A DNA stretch of 5,132 nucleotides from Anaerolineae bacterium (GTDB taxonomy: Bacteria > Chloroflexota > Anaerolineae > Anaerolineales > UBA4823): assembly GCA_030622805.1 (NCBI GenBank), contig JAUXFR010000121.1, positions 1-5,132 on the forward strand. The letters are read 5' to 3'. Every line of letters begins with the position of its first letter. Within the stretch, counting starts at the first letter, position 1. Made by a program: the position numbers and the translations under genes. The notes beneath the pieces were generated by a model, which had not been told where the DNA came from, did no database searches, and was given only the letters and a program-made list of their open reading frames with translations. Below are positions 1 to 4,825 of the stretch, one piece after another.

Positions 1-27
1 AATGTTTCTTTTTTTTCTTGGGGGCAT
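1..27 (-). CDS. N-terminus of an unidentified gene running off the left edge
   Basis: On the minus strand an ATG at 27-25 opens a frame that reads MPPRKKRNI and stays open to the window edge. An AGGAG core (38-34, within a longer purine run) lies 6 nt upstream of it, which is good Shine-Dalgarno spacing. The nine visible residues are strongly basic, which by itself does not identify a family. The gene would be divergently oriented to the DinB gene, sharing the 28-207 region as a common upstream region. The T-run at 5-19 of the plus strand is then simply the lysine/arginine codons of this start rather than a terminator tail. The call rests only on the start codon, its ribosome binding site and nine codons. 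Confidence 0.5.
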
Positions 28-47
28 ACCTCTCTCCTATATTTGTT

Positions 48-116
48 CACGGATTACACAGATAGAAACAGGGCCACCCTTTTGTGCCTGATCTGTGGAT
101 TCCGTGTTAATCCGTG
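48..116. repeat. Imperfect inverted intergenic repeat (AATCCGTG/ATCTGTG type)
   Basis: The 16 bases at 48-63 and those at 91-106 are reverse complements at 14 of 16 positions, separated by a 27-base spacer. A further TTAATCCGTG unit follows at 107-116, and its TAATCCGTG (108-116) also pairs exactly with CACGGATTA at 48-56. The element therefore contains competing arms built from variants of one short word. Related wording recurs at 4206-4242. I recall such 'ATCCGTGTTAATCTGTG' words as common intergenic repeats in Chloroflexota genomes, but cannot check the copy number here. It sits between two divergent starts, so it could shape the leader of either transcript. Confidence 0.5.
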
Positions 117-143
117 TATGCGGTATATTTCTGGTTGTATTAC

Positions 144-170
144 TTATCAGATCAGCGGTGGAATTATAAT
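144..170 (+). promoter_or_regulatory. Putative promoter of the DinB-family gene
   Basis: A perfect TATAAT lies at 165-170. The best upstream partner is TTATCA at 144-149 (4 of 6 to TTGACA) with a short 15-bp spacer, so the -35 is weak. Transcription would begin near 177, leaving a leader of about 30 nt that contains the AAGGAG ribosome binding site at 197-202. The -10 box and its position support the call; the -35 does not. Confidence 0.4.
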
Positions 171-207
171 ACAGATACATAAATCTACGTCCAACAAGGA
201 GACAATC

Positions 208-696
208 ATGATCACCAATCAACAGCTTGCCGACGTATACGCACTGAACCTGCGCCTGATCCAGTTGCAAACCGACGGCTTGAGCCACGCCGACAGCCTG
301 GTGCAGACCCCCTACAACATCAACAGTCTGAACTGGGTGCTGGGGCACATCGCCGTCAATCGCGACAATGTGCTGCGCCTGCTGGGGGAAGAGGCGCTGC
401 TCACAGAGGCACAGACTGCTCGCTACCAGCGCGGCTCAGAGCCTGTGATTCTGGACGGCGAAGGTGTAATCCGGTTGGACCGCCTGCTGGAAATCCTGCA
501 GCATGGGCAGGAAAAGCTGACTGAAGCGATCACGAGACTGACACCCGAAGAACTCACACGGGAAATCCAGGCTGGGGAACACACCATGAGCCTGGGACAG
601 CACCTGTTCGACTTCTACTTCCACGACACCTATCACACCGGTCAAACAGATTTGCTGAGGCAGGTGGCGGGAGTAAATGACGAAGTTGTGAAGTGA
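208..696 (+). CDS. DinB/YfiT-family putative metal-binding protein
   Basis: The predicted protein has 162 residues, the usual size of a DinB-like four-helix-bundle protein. The frame is open back to position 43, but the ATG at 208 is chosen because AAGGAG (197-202) sits 5 nt before it and because family similarity begins there. Seen in the sequence: helix 2 contains LGHIAVNRDN with H47, and the C-terminal helix reads FHDTYHTGQ, giving H139 and H143. The H...HxxxH pattern is the divalent-metal triad of this superfamily, and the W43-H47 and HTGQ wording is typical. Family members include DinB itself, bacillithiol S-transferases and mycothiol-dependent enzymes; the thiol cofactor and substrate of this one cannot be read from sequence. 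There is no signal peptide or membrane segment, so it is probably cytoplasmic. It looks monocistronic, with its own -10 box upstream and a strong terminator just downstream. The family call is firm; the biochemical role is unknown. Confidence 0.85.
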   Translation: MITNQQLADVYALNLRLIQLQTDGLSHADSLVQTPYNINSLNWVLGHIAVNRDNVLRLLGEEALLTEAQTARYQRGSEPVILDGEGVIRLDRLLEILQHGQEKLTEAITRLTPEELTREIQAGEHTMSLGQHLFDFYFHDTYHTGQTDLLRQVAGVNDEVVK

Positions 697-725
697 AAGA
701 GCCCATTCTCTTCATTTTCTCCTCC

Positions 726-765
726 AAATCCGGCAGCCATTTTATCGAAGGTTGCCGGATTTTAT
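726..765 (+). terminator. Intrinsic terminator after the DinB-family gene
   Basis: The 13 bases at 726-738 (AAATCCGGCAGCC) pair with 750-762 (GGTTGCCGGATTT) along the full length with one G-U pair, around an 11-base loop. The stem runs into a short T-rich tail (TTTTATA). It begins 29 bases after the DinB stop. The A-run on the left arm makes it potentially bidirectional, but no minus-strand gene faces it. Confidence 0.8.
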
Positions 766-807
766 ATAGCTACCCCTGCCAGCACTTACTCTGGCTTTAA
801 CATCTTC

Positions 808-834
808 TTAACTTCAGCGAATTAAGTGTATAAT
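808..834 (+). promoter_or_regulatory. Putative promoter of the SerK/SbnI-like gene
   Basis: A perfect TATAAT lies at 829-834, in an A/T-rich stretch after the terminator. The -35 is poor: TTAACT at 808-813 matches TTGACA at 4 of 6 positions with a 15-bp spacer. A start near 841 would give a leader of about 72 nt that contains the hairpin at 857-889. The position between a terminator and the next gene makes a promoter here likely even though the exact boxes are uncertain. Confidence 0.4.
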
Positions 835-856
835 GGTGCAGTATTTTCAAAATGCG

Positions 857-889
857 ATAAAATACGCCCCACGCTCAGGGGTATCTTAT
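857..889 (+). promoter_or_regulatory. Hairpin in the leader of the SerK/SbnI-like gene
   Basis: ATAAAATAC (857-865) pairs with GTATCTTAT (881-889) at 8 of 9 positions. Inside it CCC (868-870) pairs with GGG (878-880) around the loop ACGCTCA, with a two-base bulge. The structure ends 23 nt before the start codon and is not followed by a T-run, so it does not look like a terminator. The gene's own ribosome binding site is weak (only AGGA at 890-893, far from the ATG), so the leader fold could influence translation. It matches no riboswitch I recognise, and a functional role is inference. Confidence 0.3.
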
Positions 890-912
890 AGGATAACTGG
901 TACGGTAAAATC

Positions 913-1746
913 ATGAAACAAAGTGCTTTTCTCCCCGAACTGCGAATGCTGCCTACGAATTTGCTGGTTCCGCACGAGGAATGCGACCCGCGCAGGGTTC
1001 ACCGGCTGAGCGAGCGCATTCGCGAAGAAGGAATTCTTAAAAACCCCCCGATCGTGGCTGCGATTCCGGGTGACGAGAAATATGTCGTCCTGGATGGCGC
1101 CAACCGGGTGATGGCGTTCGTAGAGATGCAGATCCCGCATATTGTGGCACAGCTCGTAGATTACGATGATCCTGATTTAGTCTTGGATACCTGGTACCAT
1201 GTCGTCTCGGGTATCGCGCTGGAAGAGTTTGAAGAAGCCTTATTAAGCGTCAGTGATCTATGTTTGACTGAATGCAGCCTTGAGGAGGCGCGGCGCGAGC
1301 TGAATGCTAACCAGACGGTTGCCTACATCGTCAGCGAAGATGGTGTCAGGCTCGTAGATTGTCCGGATGGTCAGAAGCACTCCAGGGAGATATTGGTGGA
1401 TATTGTCAATGCTTACAAAGGCCGCGCAGACATCTACCGGGCTTCTAACGACATCTGGGAGAAACAGAAGCCCTATTACCCGGAGATAACAGCGCTGGTG
1501 GTCTTCCCTCGTTACCGACCAACCGACATCCTCTACTGCGCCCAGAATGGTTTTAAAGTTCCCACCGGTATCACCCGCCACATCATTCCCGCCAGAGCGC
1601 TGAACATTAATATCCCCCTGAAGGTGCTCGATGCGGATGAGAGTCTGGAAAACAAGCGCGAGTGGCTGAATTCTTGGCTGATGGATCGGATGGCCGCTAA
1701 TGCCATACGCTACTACGCCGAGTCGACTTTCTCTTTCAACGAGTAG
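913..1746 (+). CDS. ParB/Srx-fold protein, probable SerK/SbnI-like free L-serine kinase
   Basis: The protein is 277 residues long, slightly longer than SerK of Thermococcus and staphylococcal SbnI (each about 240-255). Residues 10-70 form the ParB N-terminal-like core: PHEECDP (20-26), a helix of the 'RLSERIREEG' type, 'LKNPPIV' (42-48), and YVVLDGANR (57-65), the counterpart of the DGHHR motif. Further landmarks match my memory of the serine kinases: E22 in the PHE motif where SerK has its proposed catalytic Glu30, W94 in TWYH where SerK has TWYP, and ITRHIIPAR (220-228) near the C-terminus. Known family chemistry is phosphorylation of free L-serine to O-phospho-L-serine, using ADP in SerK, which feeds cysteine synthesis (SerK) or staphyloferrin B synthesis (SbnI). 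Assigning that reaction here is inference; no cysteine or siderophore gene is adjacent. Residues 240-277 form a charged, helix-like extension. No HTH typical of plasmid ParB follows the core, so a chromosome-partition role is unlikely. A DNA-binding or regulatory role, as also reported for SbnI, remains possible. The ATG at 913 has a weak ribosome binding site, but no better start exists upstream of the conserved core. Confidence 0.7.
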   Translation: MKQSAFLPELRMLPTNLLVPHEECDPRRVHRLSERIREEGILKNPPIVAAIPGDEKYVVLDGANRVMAFVEMQIPHIVAQLVDYDDPDLVLDTWYHVVSGIALEEFEEALLSVSDLCLTECSLEEARRELNANQTVAYIVSEDGVRLVDCPDGQKHSREILVDIVNAYKGRADIYRASNDIWEKQKPYYPEITALVVFPRYRPTDILYCAQNGFKVPTGITRHIIPARALNINIPLKVLDADESLENKREWLNSWLMDRMAANAIRYYAESTFSFNE

Positions 1747-1799
1747 GGATCTCACATCGAACGGACCTTTTCTCAGATACTGAAAAAACCCTGGTGGCT

Positions 1800-1820
1800 T
1801 ATAATTTCATGGAGGTGATC
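1800..1820 (+). promoter_or_regulatory. Strong Shine-Dalgarno and possible -10 box before purD
   Basis: GGAGGTGATC at 1811-1820 is complementary to the whole 3' end of 16S rRNA (GATCACCTCC) and lies 4 nt before the purD ATG, which fixes that start. A TATAAT at 1800-1805 lies just before it with no convincing -35. If used, transcription would start at about the Shine-Dalgarno itself, so it may be chance. No terminator is visible in the 78-bp gap, and read-through from the SerK/SbnI-like gene is plausible. Confidence 0.45.
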
Positions 1821-1824
1821 AAGC

Positions 1825-3162
1825 ATGCGTATAGGTTTAGTAGGCAGCGGCGGAAGAGAACATGCCATTGCTAAAGTTTTAGCCCGTAATCCAGCACGTG
1901 ATTCATTATACATCTTTGCCAGTCATCCCAACCCGGGGATCGAACCGCTGGCTGCGACAACCGAAACAGGTGATCTGCATAACACCGGCAGTGTCGTAGA
2001 TTTCTTCCTAGCCAACCATATCGACCTGGTCGTGGTCGGTCCTGAAGCGCCATTACTGGCTGGCGTGATCGATGCCCTGCGTGATCGCGGCATCCTGGCT
2101 GTTGGCCCCACCCAATCGCAAGCACGAATTGAAGGTGACAAAGCCTTCATGCGGGATCTATTGCAGCGCCGGGTTGGCTGGGGAGCACCCGCCTGGCGAG
2201 TGGTGCAATCTCGCAGGGAAGGGGCAGATTTTATCTCAGAAGTGGGCGAAGTGGCGGTCAAACCCATCGGTCTGACCGGTGGAAAAGGTGTAAATGTGAT
2301 GGGCGTACACCTGCTCACCCTGGACGATGCACTGGATCAAATCGAGATCTTGATTAAAAAAGATAGACAGGTCCTGCTCGAAGAGCGCATGGTGGGAGAA
2401 GAGTTCTCGCGTATGGTTTTTGTCTCCGATAACAACGTAATACCAATGCCGGTTGCCCAGGACTTCAAGTATGCTTATGACGGCGATCACGGCGGGATGA
2501 CCGGCGGTATGGGTGCCTATACCTGCGCCGACGGTTCGCTTCCATTTTTGCTGCCAGACGACCTGGATAACGCCGACCGTCTGATCGGTGAAACCGTGGA
2601 TGCGTTAGCAGCCGAGACCGGTGAGCCGTACCGCGGCTTCTTATACGGGCAGTTCATTGCCACCGCCAACGGCGTAAGAGTGATCGAGTTCAATGCCCGT
2701 CTGGGTGATCCAGAAGCCATCAACATGATGGCGCTGCTGGAAGCGGATGCCGCACACACGTTCTACCAGATCGCAAATGGAGAGCTGAAGCAAGATCAGC
2801 GTTTCTTCTCATCACTCGCCTCAGTAAGCAAATATCTGGTTCCGAAAGGATATCCGGACGACGTTGGTGAACCGCTTAAGTTTAACCTGGACGAAACCTC
2901 CGTTCTGGACGCTGGGCTCTCCATTATTTACGCTTCCGTGATTGGGGATCATAATGGTTATCAAACCATGGGCTCGCGCACTATGGCACTGATCGGTACA
3001 GGAGAAGAGCCGGGGGAGGTCAGCTCCTGGATGGAAAGCCTTCTGTTAGAGATTCAACCTCACGGTCTGCGCCACAGAGTAGATATTGGAGATGCGCGGG
3101 TGATTCAATCCAAGCTGGCGCGTATGGCGCAAATACGGGGCATCAGGAGCGATGATGAATAA
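1825..3162 (+). CDS. purD: Phosphoribosylamine-glycine ligase (GAR synthetase), archaeal-type
   Basis: PurD joins 5-phosphoribosylamine and glycine using ATP to give glycinamide ribonucleotide, step two of de novo purine synthesis, in the cytoplasm. The 445 residues cover the whole family architecture. The N-terminal pre-ATP-grasp domain has GSGGREHAI (7-15), NPGI (36-39) and VVGPEAPLLAG (70-80). EGDKAFM (103-109) leads into the ATP-grasp domain with the glycine-rich loop GLTGGKGV (149-156), EERMVGEEFS (186-195), DGDHGGMTGGMGAY (219-232), and the Mg/ATP-binding segment IEFNARLGDPE (287-297, with E288 and N290). A C-terminal domain follows. The long insert around 196-245 and the 'SRTMALIGTGEEPGEV' C-terminal wording resemble archaeal PurD more than the E. 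coli type. Two deviations are visible: M225 where NTGGMG normally has Asn, and L293 where RFGDPE normally has Phe. Nothing suggests loss of activity. No other purine gene is in the window. The gene's end overlaps the downstream M42 peptidase gene, so the two are almost certainly co-transcribed. Confidence 0.9.
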   Translation: MRIGLVGSGGREHAIAKVLARNPARDSLYIFASHPNPGIEPLAATTETGDLHNTGSVVDFFLANHIDLVVVGPEAPLLAGVIDALRDRGILAVGPTQSQARIEGDKAFMRDLLQRRVGWGAPAWRVVQSRREGADFISEVGEVAVKPIGLTGGKGVNVMGVHLLTLDDALDQIEILIKKDRQVLLEERMVGEEFSRMVFVSDNNVIPMPVAQDFKYAYDGDHGGMTGGMGAYTCADGSLPFLLPDDLDNADRLIGETVDALAAETGEPYRGFLYGQFIATANGVRVIEFNARLGDPEAINMMALLEADAAHTFYQIANGELKQDQRFFSSLASVSKYLVPKGYPDDVGEPLKFNLDETSVLDAGLSIIYASVIGDHNGYQTMGSRTMALIGTGEEPGEVSSWMESLLLEIQPHGLRHRVDIGDARVIQSKLARMAQIRGIRSDDE

Positions 3163-4195
3163 ACTGGACTTTGAACTGCTCGATAAACTCACCCAAACTC
3201 CAGGTCTGCCAGGACGTGAAAGCCAGGTTGCCAGGCTGATCCAAACTCACCTGCCATCTGGTTGCAATGCATCTCAGGATGACCTGGGGGACCTGGTAGC
3301 CCACCTGCCCGGAGATGGCACCAAAGTGATGTTGGTGGCGCATCTGGACGAGGTAGGTCTGATCGTGCGGCGCATCACACCGGATGGATTTTTACTCGTG
3401 GAGCGTCTGGGTGGAATCAGCGTACGAGCGCTGCCAGGAGCACGTCTGGATCTTTGGACAGGGAATAGTCAGATTCCGGCTCATGCCGGTCTGCTGCCGG
3501 GTCATCTGGATAACCAGCATTTCCTGCCTTTGCTCGATATCTATATCGACATCGGTGCCAGTTCCAGCGAGGAAGTGTATTTATGGGGGGTCCGCGTCGG
3601 CGATGGGCTTACCTGGTCATCAGCACTGGAACACAAGGGGGAGCACGCCGTGGTCGGCAAAGCGCTCGATGACCGCCTGGGATGCCTCATTCTGATCACC
3701 CTGGCACATGCTCTGCATACAAAACAGTTGAACTGCGATCTTTACCTGGCGTTCGTCGTACAGGAGGAGACCGGATTGATGGGTGGCGTGCCTGTTGTTA
3801 ACACCATCGCACCTGATATCGTTATTGGCGTTGACGGAACATTGACATTCGACACGCCCGACCTGGAAGGCCAGCAGGGCGACATCCGGTTAGGCGCTGG
3901 CCCCACCGTTAAGATTATGGATGCCATTCGAGGGAAAAGCGGTTCCTATTTGCCCCACTGGGATACAGCAGAACGCTTGCGAAAACTGGCAGATGATAAC
4001 AATATCCCCTTGCAGGTGGAAATTACCACCGGTTTGAGCACCGCGGTCACGCCATTGCCCTTCGCTGGTCAGGGCATCCGCACTGCCGCACTTTCCATCC
4101 CCATCCGCTACCACCACACACCGATCGAGACCGCTGACCTGCGCGATGTCGCCTGGCTCGTAGAGTTGTTGACTGAATATTTACGTAGTTTATAA
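3155..4195 (+). CDS. M42-family metallo-aminopeptidase
   Basis: The protein has 346 residues, typical of M42 (glutamyl aminopeptidase / deblocking aminopeptidase / TET) enzymes, which form large cytoplasmic shells that trim peptides. All metal and catalytic positions are present, numbered from this start: AHLDEVG (H63, D65), GKALDDRLG (bridging D172), VQEETG (catalytic E204, ligand E205), GVDGTLTFDTP (D227) and IPIRYHHTPIE (H321). Between the first two motifs lies the inserted dimerisation-type domain (about 72-155), including YIDIGASSSEEV and the 'GVRVGDGL' strand. One conserved C-terminal motif is altered: where family members usually read GGTDA, this protein reads TTGLSTAVTP (291-300). There are two adjacent ATGs, 3152 and 3155. 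The Shine-Dalgarno AGGAG (3145-3149) lies only 2 nt from the first but 5 nt from the second, so 3155 is preferred. The gene overlaps the purD end by 8 bp, which suggests translational coupling. Peptide specificity cannot be predicted, and no functional tie to purine synthesis is known. Confidence 0.85.
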   Translation: MNKLDFELLDKLTQTPGLPGRESQVARLIQTHLPSGCNASQDDLGDLVAHLPGDGTKVMLVAHLDEVGLIVRRITPDGFLLVERLGGISVRALPGARLDLWTGNSQIPAHAGLLPGHLDNQHFLPLLDIYIDIGASSSEEVYLWGVRVGDGLTWSSALEHKGEHAVVGKALDDRLGCLILITLAHALHTKQLNCDLYLAFVVQEETGLMGGVPVVNTIAPDIVIGVDGTLTFDTPDLEGQQGDIRLGAGPTVKIMDAIRGKSGSYLPHWDTAERLRKLADDNNIPLQVEITTGLSTAVTPLPFAGQGIRTAALSIPIRYHHTPIETADLRDVAWLVELLTEYLRSL

Positions 4196-4205
4196 AACCC
4201 TTATT

Positions 4206-4242
4206 TGCGCGGATTTATCCAGATTCACGTGGATTTTCTGTA
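4206..4242. repeat. Copy of the short intergenic repeat, with possible weak terminator
   Basis: Read on the minus strand, this stretch contains AATCCACGTGAATC and GGATAAATCCGCGC, words of the same style as the repeat at 48-116. It begins about 10 bases after the M42 stop. On the plus strand ATCCA (4217-4221) and TGGAT (4230-4234) form a 5-bp stem followed by TTTT. This is the only terminator-like structure after the purD-M42 pair, and it is weak. Repeat membership is judged by eye from short words. Confidence 0.4.
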
Positions 4243-4400
4243 CCAAATCTCCAGATAAAATAATATACACTGCGGGCTCTTTGGTGAGCTATTAAACAAT
4301 AATTGCCCAGGCGCCGGGCGATTTCTGATGAATGCATCCTGGCTTCTTCATGTAAGCAATCCAGGATGGCTCGATCAATATCATCAATTCTTGGTTTCAT
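4215..4400 (-). pseudogene. Truncated Lrp/AsnC-family regulator, N-terminal remnant
   Basis: The 61-codon frame starts with ATG at 4400, with AGGAAA (4411-4406) 5 nt upstream. Residues 4-32, from RIDDIDRAIL through EIARRLG, match the beginning of the Lrp/AsnC winged helix: the 'D..D..IL..L...AR....E+A+RLG' pattern up to the second helix. The recognition helix and wing that should follow (usually S.RTV..RI..L) and the entire ligand-binding RAM domain are absent. Residues 33-61 look like unrelated translated DNA, and the last nine codons are read from the intergenic repeat at 4206-4242. The other two frames do not restore the family pattern convincingly. Full-length members are about 150 residues, so this is a remnant. 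The retained ribosome binding site and possible promoter mean a short peptide could still be made, but it should not bind DNA specifically. Confidence 0.65.
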
Positions 4401-4745
4401 GGCTGTTTCCTGTGTCCGCTTTTGCCCTTATAATACATAACAACTTCCGACAAATCAAAGAATCTTTTCCGCTGCCGCTCCCGCGCAGTATCAATGCATG
4501 ATTGCAGCTTCTCCGACGGTTCTCTCAGCCGACCGTCGCTGAGCTTCTCATAATCAACACGCGAAACCTCGACGTGGATATCGATGCGATCCAGCTGCGG
4601 TCCGGGTGATGCGGTTGCAGCAAGCTGCAAATCTGGTAGCGGTGATGGTGCTGTTCGAGCAGGTGCACGCTTTCACGGTATCCCCATAGTAGCCGCAGGG
4701 TCAGGGGTTCTTTTCATTCACACCCCCCAGCCGCGTGGAGGTCAC
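4397..4745 (-). pseudogene. Frameshifted C-terminal remnant of ComM/YifB (Mg-chelatase-like AAA+ ATPase)
   Basis: Intact ComM/YifB proteins are about 500 residues and act in the handling of incoming DNA during transformation and recombination. Only part of the C-terminal third is seen here, in three frames. At 4745-4641 the frame reads VTSTRLGG, then PCGYYGDTVKACTCS and NSTIT, matching the family's 'NPCPCGYYGDPVKECTC...ITRYQ'. A TGA stop at 4703-4701 replaces the first Cys codon. RYQ follows in a second frame (codons from 4641). Then an open frame down to 4397 gives SPGPQLDRIDIHVEV, RVDYEKLSDGRL and TARERQRKRF, matching 'SGPLLDRIDIHVEVPRVDYEKLS...ARERQ..RF'. Similarity ends near 4460; the last 20 codons are unrelated and overlap the Lrp-like ATG by ATGA. 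SLED at 4768-4757 may be a relic of the upstream PLED motif. Stops, frame changes and missing ATPase domains make it non-functional. Confidence 0.8.
4430..4458 (-). promoter_or_regulatory. Putative promoter of the truncated Lrp-like gene
   Basis: On the minus strand TTGATT (4458-4453, 4 of 6 to consensus) is separated by exactly 17 bp from TATTAT (4435-4430, 5 of 6). Transcription would start near 4423, about 23 nt before the Lrp-like ATG, with the ribosome binding site in between. The boxes lie in the part of the upstream ORF where similarity to ComM has ended, which fits this being the original regulator's promoter. Confidence 0.35.
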
Positions 4746-4754
4746 CTGGGGGGT
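4722..4754. repeat. G/C-rich perfect inverted repeat inside the ComM remnant
   Basis: ACCCCCCAG (4722-4730) and CTGGGGGGT (4746-4754) are perfect 9-bp reverse complements around a 15-base loop, which itself contains GTG (4735-4737) and CAC (4743-4745) as a possible inner stem. No T-run follows on either strand, so it is not a typical intrinsic terminator. It lies where the ComM similarity becomes degenerate and where residues appear to be missing relative to the family, so it may mark a rearrangement point. Confidence 0.5.
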
Positions 4755-4775
4755 AAGTCCTCCAGAGAAAGTAAC

Positions 4776-4799
4776 AAGGGACTTTTTTGAAAACCCCTT
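4776..4799 (-). terminator. Weak terminator candidate after the small membrane protein gene
   Basis: AAGGG (4776-4780) can pair with CCCTT (4795-4799), with an inner TTTT/AAAA pairing between them. It lies about 30 nt downstream of the 82-residue minus-strand gene. On that strand it is followed by GTTACTTT rather than a clean T-run, so termination here is uncertain. Confidence 0.2.
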
Positions 4800-4825
4800 T
4801 GAATTACAGCTTTTCTTCTATTGAA

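Noticed and set aside
5..19. T-run as an intrinsic terminator tail
   Set aside because: No stem precedes it within the window, and it is explained as Lys/Arg codons of a minus-strand start with a good ribosome binding site.
43..207. An N-terminal extension of the DinB-family protein starting at 43
   Set aside because: The extra 55 codons are read through the intergenic repeat, contain no family similarity, and lack a ribosome binding site, whereas 208 has AAGGAG at good spacing.
37..348. Minus-strand ORF of 103 codons across the left intergenic region
   Set aside because: It lies antisense to the DinB coding region and runs through the repeat; no ribosome binding site or family resemblance supports it.
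913..1746. Plasmid or chromosome partition protein ParB or a Spo0J-type system
   Set aside because: Only the ParB N-terminal-like core is present. No HTH domain of ParB follows it, no parA or parS-like site is nearby, and the TWYH and TRHIIPAR motifs fit the SerK/SbnI family better.
1258..1755. 165-codon minus-strand ORF opposite the SerK/SbnI-like gene
   Set aside because: It is antisense to a well-supported gene and shows no recognisable motif; its length is a by-product of the codon use of the sense gene.
1923..2318. 131-codon Ser/Thr/Arg/Pro-rich minus-strand ORF within purD
   Set aside because: The low-complexity composition and complete overlap with conserved PurD motifs mark it as a frame shadow.
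4584..4790. Plus-strand 68-codon ORF between the two remnants
   Set aside because: It is antisense to the ComM remnant, has no family resemblance and no convincing ribosome binding site.
4196..4825. A mobile element or small defence gene in the gene-poor stretch
   Set aside because: No transposase, terminal inverted repeats with target duplication, integrase or toxin-antitoxin wording is visible; the stretch is explained by two gene remnants and a short repeat.
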